From the NCBI RefSeq assembly GCF_018143015.1, contig NC_054740.1:9938140-10002139 (forward strand): DNA of 64,000 bases, written 5' to 3'. The number at the start of each line of letters is the position of its first letter. Position 1 is the stretch's first letter. The notes beneath the pieces are model-generated. The model worked only from the letters and a program-made list of their open reading frames with translations, was not told where the DNA came from and ran no database searches. This document shows positions 21,383-33,955 of this stretch, one piece after another. The position numbers and the translations under genes are program-made. Source of the stretch: Lytechinus variegatus. Lineage: Eukaryota; Echinodermata; Echinoidea; Temnopleuroida; Toxopneustidae.

Positions 21383-22022
21383 TAGTCCAGATTGGACCCA
21401 CTCCTAGTATAGTGAGTGATTGTATTACCGACCGGCCTTGTATTACCGAACGTGCGCATCATATGCGTCAGAAAATAATCAAATACGCTCAAACCTTTGC
21501 AACTTCCTCCCAAAGGGAACTTAAATAGAAAAATGATGAAAAATTATCAAAAACACAATTTTGAAGTCTTTATATCCTCAAAACAATAAAATATGGTCAA
21601 AATAGCTCATCAGTGACTTTGTTTTCCCAACTTTTCCCATAGAAAACACACGTTCGGTAATACGATACCTTTTCAAGTGACCAAAATATTTCACTTGCGA
21701 AGAGGGGTCCGATTGGAAGCTGATGTCGTAAAAATGAAAAACAATTTCGGCAAAATTTCTGCATGTTTATATTTTGTAGGTATTTGTGTATTTATGGTGA
21801 AAGTTTGGTGAATTTTATTGGAATAATGTGTTTGATATGATCAAATTCATGAAAAGTGTTCGGTAATACGATCCACTACCATACCAATGAGGTCCAAACA
21901 TGATTGGACCTTGTTGTTTGGAAATGCCCTTTCCCAAAAGCTAACATAGAGGGCACATGTCTCCCAATCTCTAATCAGCGCCAATCCACTCATCTCCAAA
22001 CAACAAGGTCCAATCTGGACTA
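21383..22022. mobile_element. MITE with TAGTCCAGATTGGACC ends holding another element
   Basis: TAGTCCAGATTGGACC at 21383-21398 and its exact complement at 22007-22022. Inside are copy 2 of the GTATTACCG element and an inner palindrome (ATTGGACCTTGTTGTTTGGA and complement) at about 21900-22012. Confidence 0.65.
21410..21878. mobile_element. GTATTACCG-motif element, copy 2 (intact)
   Basis: 469 bp; TAGTGAGTGATTGTATTACC to CGGTAATACGATCCACTA. Close in sequence to copy 1 at 17459. Confidence 0.8.
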
Positions 22023-22069
22023 GGTAAAGATAGTACGAGGTTAGTGATAGTCCAGGGCTAAGAAAATCC

Positions 22070-22846
22070 TGTGTTTCATGATCACGAATACAATCACCAT
22101 GTTTATTGAGATCAATACGATGCTCATAAGTCATATTGAAAACTAAACTTTTATTACAAAAAGAACATGTTAACTTGAATACTCTTGAAAAGAGGGAAAT
22201 GAGAATATGTGAAATACATGTAGGTGTAAGCGATACACATTGTACAATTGTTATAGGCCTATTAAAAACAATTTTAACCTACTTTATTGTGCGATATTTG
22301 AACTAGTAATATACCTTGCAATGGTGAAAGGGCATAAGCCTACCATACGGTACCGGTATATGAAGTGAACGGTGGTTCCCAATAATCACGATAATGCCGG
22401 AAATACTTACATTCTAATAGAATTTGGGATACCCAGATTTATCCCGATCAGATAATTATTGGTGTTCAATGCAGTACCGTATACTTGAAAAACCAAGCAA
22501 TCCCGTTTACATAGTATATCTGGCTGAGCAGCAGGCCTTTTTTCTTGACAATATTTATATCCTGCGACGTACAGAGGAGATGGCGCTAAACTATTTTTGG
22601 CAGAGAACTACTAATGTAACCGTACCGGTACGGTATGTGATATAAAATTATGACCACTTCATAAAATTTTCAAAATGATTATGCATTTCATGTTACAGAT
22701 GGGCAATCTGAATATGATTTGGGAATGGGGGAATTGAAAGAAGTATTTCTGACACTGAAATGTGTGATGCTATATGACTGTATGCAATAAACACGGAGAA
22801 TTTCAATACAAACAATTACAATACACGAAAAGGGAACTTTTTAAAT
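22070..22846. other. intergenic, no gene seen
   Basis: AT-rich sequence with several ACCGGTAC repeats near 22350-22640; nothing recognisable. Confidence 0.35.
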
Positions 22847-22879
22847 TTGGTTTTGAGACAGATCATATTTTTTCCCCTT

Positions 22880-23020
22880 TTTGTTAAAAAGAAATTGAGT
22901 CTTACCAACATTTATTATAATTGTCCTGTAGTTAAGAGATTATGGGAAGAGATGAGTAAAAGATTTCAACTGAATGAACTTGGCAGTGACAGTTGGAAAA
23001 CAATTTTCATGGGGATATCT
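22880..23020 (+). pseudogene. non-LTR retrotransposon C-terminal fragment
   Basis: Encodes LTNIYYNCPVVKRLWEEMSK, resembling the zinc-binding region after the reverse transcriptase of L1/Tx1-type LINEs (h-x-CP-x-V-x-x-h-W motif). Cut at its 3' side by the hAT-like element at 23021. No RT domain nearby. Confidence 0.55.
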
Positions 23021-24850
23021 CAGGGGCGGATCCAGCCTTCGCCAATGGGGGGGGGGGGGGGGCGGGGGATAGCGGATTTTTTTTCCGGCCACATTTTCCC
23101 GATCGGCCGCTCGAAGTTGATTTTTGTTTGTTTCTGTAGAGGGGTTGTCCTAATAGTCACTTCTAAGCTTTATTCTAATATATATCAACATAAATAAATA
23201 ACAATCTCATAAGCCTAAAATTTAAATAGTTCGAGCGCGAAGCGCAAGCTATTTTTTTAATTTCAAGTATTTTGTCCTAAAATGTAAATATTTTGGGCGA
23301 TGTTTCTAATTCTAAACCATGTGTAAATAATTACTGCGAGCACAAATCTTTAATATACGTTTTGATCTGACCAAAAAGGGATCTGCAATTAACAGTTATC
23401 CACGGAAACCATACATATTTCAACAATCAACCGATGCGAGTGCGAAGCGCGAGCTTAAAGTTTAGACATTTTTATCTGAAGAATGGAAATCCAAGCGGCA
23501 CTTTTTGTAATCGTGCCTAACAATTGATGCGAGCGCGAAGCGCGAGCAGAAAAATTCGAGATGTATACCTAAAAATGGGACACTCTATTCATGTTTTGTA
23601 TAAAAATCATGAAAATGATGAGTAATTGGAAATCTTTCTACATTAATAATGCAAGCGCGCAAAGCGCGAGCCGAGCATTTTTTGATATATCAGTATATTG
23701 AATAATTATTATAGAGAACAATTTAAGCTGCGCATCTGAAAAAAAATGAGCGATCTAGAATCTGGGCATTCTAAATATCCGATTTTTATCATGAAAATCA
23801 ATAAAGCGAGCGCGAAGCACGAGCTTAAAATATTTGATATTCCGATCTGAAAAGGTTAATTAAATCTGTATTTCAAGCAATTTGAAGGAAAATTGTGAGG
23901 TGGATATGGATCAGTTAAAAAAGCTGATATGTTTCAATATTATTCCTTTGAGTTGTGACATATAGGACTGGGACATTCTAAGAACATTATGTCATCATAT
24001 GAAAATGATGACCGTGACTATTTTCCTATTTCCCTTCCTATGCGCGAGATGAAAATTGTCGATATTCCATTCTGAAAAAAGGACAGTTTGATTATATAAA
24101 ATCATTATCTTATTTATTAATCAAATAAGCCTAATGAGAGCACAAAATCTGTTAATATCATGGCTTGAAAACTGGACATTTAAAGCACATTTTGTAATTA
24201 TGAATAAGATGCATGATTTTCAACATTCAATACGAGCGCAAATCGCAAGCCGAAATTTTTGATAAACGGTCATAAGTAGTTTGTTATGAAATTAATATTG
24301 AGATATGCATAACTCACCTATCAAAATTCGAGCGTGCAGTGCTAGCTGATACGTTTTGACAATGTGACCTGAATAGGGATATTTTGAGAACTTTATGGAA
24401 AACAGGAAATTAATAGGTACCTGACAAATTGAATTGAAAATTTTGATATTCAGACCATAAAACAGAAACTTTTACAGAGCACTTTTTAAAAATCAAATTG
24501 TAAATCAAACAAAATAATGGAAGTTCGAGAGCTGTAATATGCTTTGTATATTAATTTCAAAATCTGGTAATTTAAGCTCCATATTGAGCAAGATATGTAA
24601 ATCACCAAAAAGGCAATGCCAGTGCGAAGCGCGAGCGAAAATTTTATAATAGTGTGACATGAAAGATTTTAAAAATTATTTTCCAAGTCTTCCCCTCATC
24701 TTATTTTATTCACTCGTCTTCCTTCAGTTTCCCCTTCTTGTTTTCTCCCCTTTTTTACTTTTTTTTTCTTTCCCCCTTTTTCCTTTTTTTGCTCCGCCAA
24801 TAGGGGGGGGGGGGGCGGGCCCCTCGATTGGGCCCCTGGATCCGCCTATG
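23021..24850. mobile_element. 1.83-kb hAT-like element with CGAGCGCGAAGCGCGAGC array
   Basis: Termini CAGGGGCGGATCCAGCC and CTGGATCCGCCTATG are inverted; both edges have poly-G just inside. TATCT duplicated at 23016-23020 and 24851-24855. The interior carries about eight degenerate copies of the 18-bp mirror core (near 23232, 23438, 23528, 23651, 23807, 24234, 24330, 24620). No transposase ORF. Confidence 0.82.
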
Positions 24851-24877
24851 TATCTGAAAATACTACGTATCTTTGAT

Positions 24878-24903
24878 CATGGACCTATCGTAATAGGTCC
24901 ATG
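24878..24903. repeat. short perfect hairpin CATGGACCTAT
   Basis: 11-bp perfect inverted repeat with 4-base loop. A nearly identical hairpin lies at 28791-28817. Confidence 0.7.
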
Positions 24904-24909
24904 CTTTGA

Positions 24910-26640
24910 TAAATTGTATCATGTTTTTAGTTAAGTATATTATTTTTAGTTCAAGAAAACAGGGGATATTGCCAACCGCACAGAAAGTGACACATTTGGT
25001 TAAAGCATAGAGCTAGCTCCATGGTTAAAGAATACAGAGATACGGAAGTTGGGTGCATTTAAGAAAATGGGGGCATGCATACCTGTCTTCAGATACTATG
25101 GATGTATTGGTTGCTTCATTTTTGTTTATTTGATTAATACAGAAAGTTGTACCAGAGCAGGATGTATAGTGTATATAGATGGATGTGTGGGTTTTGTGAT
25201 TGGGAAGGGGAGGGGGGGGGGGGAATTGTGGGTGGTGGTGAGTGTGTAGGGACGTTTTAGGCAAAATAACCTTCCTCTAATTAACCTTTGAAATAATCTT
25301 TTATCCATTTTTTTTCTTGCACTATTATGCGCAAAAGAAATTATTTCTATTCTGTTCAGGGAAAAATCATCTTTTACAAAGTCTTTTTGTTGTTGATTGA
25401 TATATTTTTTTCTCTGCTTTCACGAGAAATTGGGCAGTTAACATGGTTAATTCATTTGTAATGATCCTGAAAATGTGTAATCTCATCGGATATTGATATA
25501 TTTTTTTGCTTCGTATACTGTACAAAATCTTGATTTGTATGAATTGTGATTATTATCCATATTGATTTGAAAGAGGAAGAAAATAAAAAAGTATCTAAAA
25601 CAAAACAAAAAGATAACTGATTATTTTGGTGTGGTAAACTTTTCAAATAAGTCAAAAGGGGCACATGGACAAAATCTGATTTTTGTGGCTAAGCCCTATT
25701 AGTATTTTATCGCTTGACTCCCTTGTACACCTAGGAAAAAAAATTTTCCACATTTTTACGGTTCGGGAACTCAATTTAAAGAATATATTATTCCTAAACT
25801 TTGAAACAAATCCTTTAAAATGAAATCGAATTTAGCATCTACATGTTTATCTTGTAGCTCGTAATGATTGAGGTGAGTTCATCTTGGATAATGGATAATG
25901 CAAATATTATCTTAATTACTGTCATTTTGGCAAAAGAAATGGCTTCTTTATAAAGTAAAGTGACAATTTGCTGACTCAACATTAGTGACTGCGAATCATG
26001 AAGATAAGGGGAGATCCCAAATTAAAAAAGTGAAATATTTTTGAATAAAGAATAAATTAATATTTGAAAATTGTTATCATTTTTAAAAAAGATCTATGAC
26101 CCCTGTATTCGAGGAGTGTAAGTGAAAAGAGGACCCCGGCCCTTTTCTCTCTTTGTCACATTTTATTTTTTTCCAGAAATTATGATTACTGTTAGATCAG
26201 TCGCTGCTACATATAGCAGTATTTCATACACATATTTTGGCAAATGCGTGTATAGAAACCAACTTTTCACTAATCTAAAACAATGTCAGGGAGTGAACAT
26301 ATATAAAAGGAAACAGACTGATTCTCGGGAATGTTAAAGTGATACGAATTCACACATGAGAACTTTTTTTTTTACTGCTTGGGAGGGTTAACAGCTTGGA
26401 AGTGAAGCCTTAATTTCCTGCCTTTTTATCATTTTTTTTCTTCCTCTTATTTGATATTTTCATTTCCTCTCTATGTCTTTTCTTTAAGTTTTCATCCCAC
26501 TTTACTCCATTTTTCTTCTCTCTCCGAGTACTTTTGTTTCAATTAAGTCAAATTCATAGGGTGAACATACCTTTCGTTCCAAATAAGGCTCTCTCTCTCT
26601 CTCATTTCGTTCTTTCCTACTTTTTCATTCTTCCTTATTT
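24910..26640. other. intergenic, no gene seen
   Basis: Low-GC sequence with a G run (25211-25223) and a pyrimidine-rich stretch at 26400-26640. No supported exon or repeat family. Confidence 0.35.
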
Positions 26641-27114
26641 TGGGGAATATGCATGGGAATGCAGGGGGGGGGGGGCTTGTTGCCATGGTCTACCTTAAAA
26701 AAAATCATAAGAAATAAAGAAAGTAAAAAGAAAAAAAATATGATACTATTTTCAGAATATTATGTTAAACTTTCTCAAAAATTATTATTTTGTACTAACG
26801 AGGTCAAATTTTTCGCTCGCTCGCAGCTTTTTGAAAATTTTGATCCATACGCCACGCCAGGAACTCTCAAAATTTTGGGATCCATTACACTTCTATGCAG
26901 GATCATATCGGCCCAAAATGGGACCCCATAATTCTCTAGCTTCCTTTTCAATAATTCTTCCCTTTCTCCTTTTCTTCTCTCACAGTCCTCTTCCCAATTT
27001 ATACTCACTTCTCTACTTATTTGTACAAGAGGCAAAAACTGGTAGGCCTATAATTTTACATTTAGTGAAAAAAAATGTCACAACTGACAGGCCTATATAA
27101 TACTCTTAATCGGG

Positions 27115-27705
27115 AATGAAACCTTTGGAACAAGTAGACTTGTGTCGAAACAGAAAAATCAAAGAATAAGAACAAAGAAAGTTTGAGAAAAATCGGACAA
27201 ATAATGAGAAAGTTATGAGCATTTGAATATTGCAATCTCTAATGCTATGGAGATCCTCCCGTTGGCAACGCGACAAGGATGTGTGATGTCACACATGAAC
27301 AACTTTCCCTTTGATGGACTATAAAATACCCTGAAAATGTGTCTTTTGCTTTTTCGTATGGTGATACAAACTCTTTATCCATGATGTATTTTTTTAAAAT
27401 CTGTATTACATGCCCTCCTACATGTCCTATAGAAATAATACATGTTCTACTGATAGATGTAATAAAAGAGGCAATTTAAGTGAAATATATACTAAAGAAA
27501 TGGGGAGAGTTGTTCAAGAGTGACATCACACATCTTTGTCGCATTGCCAATGTGAGGATCTCCATAGCATTAGTGATTGCAATATTCAAAAGCTCATAAC
27601 TTTCTCATTACTTGTCCGATTTTTCTCAAACTTTCGTTGATCTGTTTCTTTGATTTTTCTGTTTTCACACAAGCTATCTTGGTCCAAAGGTTTCATTCTC
27701 TTTTA
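27115..27705. mobile_element. palindromic MITE (GGAATGAAACCTTTGG family)
   Basis: GGGAATGAAACCTTTGGAAC left, GGTCCAAAGGTTTCATTCTC right. Long inner arms (AATCGGACAAATAATGAGAA; ATGGAGATCCTCCC...GAGGATCTCCATAG; GTGTGATGTCACACATG) are inverted copies, so nearly the whole 590 bp folds on itself. Confidence 0.8.
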
Positions 27706-28062
27706 ATTCCCTTCTTTTCCATCTCCATTTTCTTTTTTTTATGTTATTTTCCTTTATGCTCTCTATTATCTATCTCTTTTAATTGCTATACAGGGGTGGA
27801 GTGGACCTAAATGTCGGGACGAAGACATTTCGGCTCGGATTTTCTTGTTGAAATACTCATTTTCTCCCCTAGATTTTTTATGAGGGCGAAGTAGGGGGGG
27901 GGGGGAGTTGCTGGGCGTTTCGCCACGGTGTCTTTCTTCCCCTCTCCATTACTCTTTCCTTTCCTCATTACCCTTTGTTTCCTCTAAATCCTCCCCTCGA
28001 ACCTTAATGGCTCTGTTTATTATTTTTCTTTTGTAGGGACCGGTATCTGCCAGTGTCTGCAA

Positions 28063-28300
28063 CAGTGGCGTACCTAGGATTTTCCACAGGGAGGGGGGCA
28101 AAACCGTCCGCCAAAAAAGTTGACAAGCCAACAAAAAAAAAAAAGTCTTCAAGATCGTCATGGGGGCAAAAAAGTTTTCAAGCTCGTCAGGGTGGGGGGG
28201 GGGCAAAAAGGTCTTTGCAGGGATACGTCCTTAAAGTTTGCTTGGGTTGTGGCTCGTCAGGGGGGGGGGGCAGACTGCGCCCCCCGTAGGTACGATAGTG
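28063..28300. mobile_element. 238-bp hAT MITE, perfect 8-bp TSD
   Basis: CAGTGGCGTACCTAGG left, CGTAGGTACGATAGTG right; GTCTGCAA on both sides. The interior is G-rich with repeated GGGGGCAAAAAAGT-type units. Confidence 0.88.
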
Positions 28301-28790
28301 GTCTGCAAACACTACATTGCAGCCTTATTGGTATGGTATATAGAGGTATCTGCGATTCGTGGTGTGTGAGGGTGGGTATGTGTGTTTAGGGGTCTTTTTC
28401 AAAGTAAAAGAATAAGACCATGGAGCTTTAGCAGAGGAAACTAGAAATCTTTGGACACTGGTAATGAGATAAAATTCAAACATTCTTGGTCTTAAGTAGC
28501 GGGAAGGGGGGAGGCAATACAGGGACAGCCAATACGGATTGTCAAAAGATCTCTTTACTGACAAATTCTTATTTCATGTTTATTTTAAAACAAAGCTTGT
28601 TGTTGAAAACCTGAAAACTTAATGCAATATAGACCAATGAATTTTACATTATCACAGTTTATAAGGAATACATCGTTACCAGGTTCCAAGGAAAGAAGCA
28701 ACCATAAATCTTGCAGGAAAAAAATGTTATCAGATCGGGTCTATTCGCTTCCTCGTCTTTATATTCAACATTACTCATGCTCTTGCCCCC

Positions 28791-28897
28791 ATGGACCTAT
28801 TACAGTAGTAGGTCCATCATTATTTTCGAAGACAAGACCGCTCATTGTGTTGGGCCAACACAATCAGACAATGAGCGGTCTCGTCTTCGAAAATAAT
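28791..28897. repeat. two adjacent hairpins
   Basis: ATGGACCTAT at 28791-28800 pairs with GTAGGTCCAT at 28808-28817. The 30-bp arms 28819-28848 and 28868-28897 (TTTCGAAGACAAGACCGCTC and complement) match with one mismatch around a 19-base loop. Confidence 0.8.
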
Positions 28898-29196
28898 GCC
28901 CGCATAAAAATGACCTTTTAGCCTTTACTGGAGATTCTGAAAGAAATACATTAAACCAATTATAATAAAGAAGTAATTGCCTTTGCACTTTGGATAATAA
29001 ACTGTTATCGATTTTATGAGATCGTAGAAAATGACAACACAAATAATACACTTTCACAGAACACAAATGATATAAAAACAAAGGATTAATAAAGTGCTCG
29101 AGCGGTCTCGTCTTCGAAAATAATGCCCGCATAAAAATGACCTTTTAGCCTTTACTGGAGATTCTGAAAGAAATACATTAAACCAATTATAATAAA
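28873..29196. repeat. 227-bp tandem duplication, second copy split by insertion
   Basis: Copy 1 is 28873-29099. Copy 2 starts at 29100 (GAGCGGTCTCGTCTTCGAAA) and breaks at 29196; it resumes at 33818 (AAAGAAGTAATTGCCTTTGC) and runs to about 33955. Copy 1 therefore preserves the empty target site of the 4.6-kb element. Confidence 0.88.
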
Positions 29197-32100
29197 TAGT
29201 AGACTTGTTAACTGCAAAAAAAGGGCTTACGGCTGCATTTTTGAGTACAAATGTCCCACTTGGCACAAATGTTCCTTGAGTCAAAAGAAAAAGATTCATC
29301 CAAAGAGACACGCTGTATCTATGCAAATAAGCAAGTAATTTGCATAAATTTGCATATTATGTCGATATAGTAAAAACAAGTAATTCAGAATAAATATTTC
29401 AACAGAACTGCCCTAAAATTTGAAATAAAGACTTAGGGTAAGACAGGGAAGAAAACTGTCATAAAATAATTGGGATATCCTTGTTTATTATTACCTAATT
29501 TACATAAATTATGCAAATTATAATTTAAAAAAGAGTATTTTTTCAAGAATCCTGAACTGTTTTAGAAATAACGGCAATTAATACGAAATGTCAACATTCT
29601 ACATGAAAGAGAATATATTAGCGAAAACATCGATATGTTTCATGACAGTATTAGTGTCTTAATTTGCTTAGAAAGAGGGCAAATATGTCAAAATGTATGA
29701 CGTGATATTGCGCTAAAACGAGACCAAAACATCCTCTATGTCACAGTCACACTCACGAATCGGACAATAAAGCGATCAATGGTATGTCATTCGAGATAAC
29801 ACAATCTCAACACAGTAGCTTCCATCGGCTTCTCGTATCGCTTTTGTTGGTGTGTCTGCCACACCGTAATCTGTGATACATACGGGCAAAATGCATTTCG
29901 GTATCGGTAAAACACTATTAATTTTGTTTTATTTGTTTCTAATTGGTTTCTCTTGGAAAATTTACAGGAGATATTGCTTTGCAGGTTACTGCTTAAATGA
30001 AGCTCTGGCACATGAATCATGACGAATGTACCCCACATCAATCCATATTTTAACTTTGTTAAAATTTATGTCTTTTGGAGACCCCGAAGTGGCAAAACTG
30101 CATTCCCCCGCAGCATTCTCGCTACTTTACAAAACCAGTTTGACTTGTATTATCGACTTGGAAAAGACAGATGTATGAAACATCAGTGAACATGTTTCCT
30201 GAAGAGAGTTTTTTTATTATTTAAGCCTATACGTCCACGGGAGCCCTCCGAATTTACTCCATCCTCTCTCTGTATTTCGACACTAAATAAAAAAAATTTT
30301 GTGTTTAAAACCACCGGCAAGGCAAGTTGCGTTTTTGGTATAATAAAGCAACTTTTATATCTATATTTCATATTTATCTATATCAATAATATTATTAATG
30401 TTATTATTATTATTATTATTGTTCTGCAGTTTGTAATAATGTTCTAGCACAGTAAAGGCTATAACCCATCAGGAGCATGCCTGGGATACCCTTTTCCCTT
30501 TTGGTTTTATGTATTCAAAAAATAGTTTATTGTCTTTAGAACTCTTAAAAGATTACTTCTCTTTGTATCAGGGGCGGAAATTTCTCCCAAAAGGTAGGGG
30601 GACAAGGGTCTGGAAAATTTGACAAGCAAAAAAATGAAACGCTATTACATAAAAATTAAAGGTCATTTTGACGAAAATATATTTGACAAGCAAAATGTGC
30701 TGCGTGTGTTATTCTCGATAGATAGCACCCCCTGGAATTCCGGCAGATGTGACAAAACGAAAAAGAAACGTTACCCCAAAAAATCATTTTGTAGTGCAAT
30801 CCTTTTTGTTTATTTCCTGTAAAATTTATTAATGTAAATTTGAAAAACGAAAAAGGTTCAATGTAAAATTTTGGTCCCAAGAAATCAAACAAGCTTCAGC
30901 CTCTTCCAAGTGCAAAGGCCTCCTCTATATAATGTAGATGCTGCCTTTAATAAGTGCCCTTTTCCAGATGAGGGCTTCATTTAGACGATATTCTAAATAT
31001 ATATTGTCAAAACAAAATAAACGGTTTTTTTGGCAACTTCGACAGGCCACCGTCACGTACACGAACTTATATTATGAGAAATAAAACAATGCCTTCTATG
31101 TTTTTTTTTCAAGAGGAGAACGCAAAGAGGCTTTACTGTGTGTAGTAGAAACAGTGGCGTAACTACGGGGGCATGGGGGGGCACGTGCCCCCCAATCGGC
31201 TGGCCAAAAAAAGGGGGAAAGGAAGAAAAAGCGGGAGAAAGGAAGAGAAACGTAGTGGGGTAAGAAGAAATTATGTTCATTATAAATGTTATATTATATT
31301 ATAATTATGTTATATTACATGAAAAAGCATTTTTTTCAAACTTTATGAAACATTATTTGCTCACAGGGCCTATGACTTTATTGTTCCTGGTTCTGGCATA
31401 TACCGTTTAAAGAGATAAATAATCCTGATGTACTAAAACCTCCTGTTTTCAAATCATTACTGTACACCCAATACATTACCTCGCAATTCGAGTCATAATT
31501 TTTTCATGTAGTGACATTTGCTATTTTTTATGACTACTTAAATTGATTGCCCTATTTAAGGTCTAATATAAATCATTTCCTGTCCGTGCTAACGTTCGCA
31601 TTAGTTATTTGGTGAGATGTCTACTCTTCAATGAATTTATAAAATCAGTCCTTAAAATGTCTAGTTTTCTGATCTCAATATAAAAAATTTTCAGCTCGCG
31701 CTTCGCGCTCGCATCATTTGGTTAATGAAATACGTACAGTCTTAGTGAATTCCTGCAAACAAACAAGACTTAGAATGCCCCTCTTTAGGTCTGAATTTCC
31801 GAAATTTTCAGCTCGCGCTTCGCACTCGCAGTATTTGATTAGTGAGATGCGTATGATAATCATGATTACCATGTCTCCAAAAAATGCTTAATGTGTTTAT
31901 ATGTAATTGTAACAAAATCAACAAAGGTTGGTACTAGCATTAGATGACTTTGCTGAGATATGTATAATCTTAATGGATTCCTAAAATATATTCCCCATTT
32001 TGGGTCAATATATACAAAAATTTCAGCTCGCGCTTCGCATTGTATAGCGAGGCAGGTACATATCATGATTACAAAAAAATTGCTTATAATGTCCCTTTTT

Positions 32101-33817
32101 AGGTCTGAATATCAAAAATGTTCAGCTCGCGCTTCGCGCTCACATTATTCAATCAGTGAGATACATATCCGTTTAATAGCACTGCATGTCCTTAAAATGT
32201 TTCTATTAGGTCAGTATACCTAAAAACTTAGCGCGCTTCGCTCCCTAAGTGACTCGATTTTTTTGCTGGTGCCCCCCCCCCATTGCCGTGGCCCACGGTA
32301 CGTCACTGAGAAGAAATGTATCTTTCTTCCGATTGGGCTCTCAAAATATTTAAATTCAACATAGAGTGGAATCAATAAAGGGCCGTGTGGCTGTTCTTCA
32401 ATTTACCACAGCTCCTCTACATGTCAATTGAAGAGTATTTTCTCCTCAATCTATTCCAAAGTAATCTTTTAAGAGTTCTAAAGACAATAAACTATTTTTT
32501 AATACATAAAACCAAAAAGGGAAAGGGTATCCTAGGCATGCTCCTGTTGGGTTATAGCCTTTACTGTGCTAGAGCACTATTACAAACGGCCGAACAATAA
32601 TAGTAATAATAATTATAACAATAATAATATTAATAATAATTATAAAAATATCAATAATGATGAATGTAAATATAAAGATATAGATATAAAAGTTGCTTTA
32701 TTATAACAAAAAAACGCAATTTGCCTTGCCGATGGCTTTAAAACAAGATATTTTTTTGTATTTAAAGTCGAAATACGGAGAGGGGATGGGGTAAATTCGA
32801 AAGGCTCCCGTTGGCTTAAATAAACAAAAATATTTTTTTTTCAGGAATCATGTTGTCTGATGTCTCATACATCTGTGTTTTCCAAGTAGATAATACAAGT
32901 CAAACTGGTTTTGTAAAGTAGCGGGAATGCCGGGGAGATGCAGTTTTGCCACTTTGGGGTCTCCAAAAGATATATATTTTAACAAAGTTAAAATATGGAT
33001 TGAGGTAGGTTACATTCGTCAGGATTCATGTGCTTCATTTAAGCAGTAACCTGCAAAGCAATGTCTCCTGTAAATTTTCCAAGAGAAACAAATAAAACAA
33101 AATTAATAGTGTTTTACCGATACCGAAATGCATTTTGCCCGTGTGTATCACAGATTACGATGTGGCAGACACACCAACAAAAGCGATACGAGAAGCCGAT
33201 GGAAGCTATTGTGTTGAGATTGTGTTATCTCGAATGACATACCATTGATCGCTTTATTGTCCGATTCGTGAGTGTGACTGTGACATAGAGGATGTTTTGG
33301 TCTCGTTTTAGCGCAATATCACGTCATACATTTTGACATATTTGCCCTCTTTCTAAGCAAATTAAGACACTAATACTGTCATGAAACATATCGATGTTTT
33401 CGCTAATATATTCTCTTTCATGTAGAATGTTGACATTTCGTATTAATTGCCGTTATTTCTAAAACAGTTCAGGATTCTTGAAAAAATACTCTTTTTTAAA
33501 TTATAATTTGCATAATTTATGTAAATTAGGTAATAATAAACAAGGATAGCCCAATTATTTTATGACAGTTTTCTTCCCTGTCTTACCCTAAGTCTTTATT
33601 TCAAATTTTAGGGCAGTTCTGGTGAAATATTTATTCTGAATTACTTGTTTTTCCTATATTGACATAATATGCAAATTTATGCAAATTACTTGCTTATTTG
33701 CATAGATACAGCGTGTCTCTTTGGATGAATCTTTTTCTTTTGACTCAAGGAACATTTGTGCCAAGTGGGACATTTGTACTCAAAAATGCAGCGTTCAACC
33801 TCTTAACAAGTCTACTA
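29197..33817. mobile_element. 4.6-kb element with ~1.36-kb terminal inverted repeats
   Basis: TIRs 29197-30557 and about 32458-33817 begin TAGTAGACTTGTTAA and are nearly identical over long stretches, so insertion or homogenisation is recent. Flanking AAA is duplicated relative to the empty site at 28960-28975. The 1.9-kb centre holds a separate hAT-like element (31152-32308) and a hAT-like left end (30571). No transposase ORF; a short ORF in both arms (QGTFVPSGTFVLKNAA) is mirrored simply because the arms are inverted copies. Confidence 0.85.
31152..32308. mobile_element. 1.16-kb hAT-like element with mirror-core array (reverse)
   Basis: CAGTGGCGTAACTACGGGG left, CCACGGTACGTCACTG right; AGTAGAAA/AGAAGAAA flanks (7 of 8). 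Contains five GCTCGCGCTTCGCGCTCGC-type cores near 31693, 31810, 32025, 32123 and 32230 at about 100-110-bp steps. Confidence 0.82.
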
Positions 33818-33955
33818 AAAGAAGTAATTGCCTTTGCACTTTGGATAATAAACTGTTATCGATTTTATGAGATCGTAGAAAATGACAACACAAATAATAC
33901 ACTTTTCACAGAACACAAATGATATAAAAACAAAGGATTAATAAAGTGCTCGTCC

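Noticed and set aside
23221-24640. Regular repeats as a CRISPR-like array
   Set aside because: The core is degenerate, spacing is irregular, the element has transposon ends and TSDs, and the genome is animal.
29054-29326. Short ORF with LLTQGTFVPSGTFVLKNAA, also at 33698-33922
   Set aside because: Duplicated only because it lies in both arms of the inverted-repeat element; no domain.
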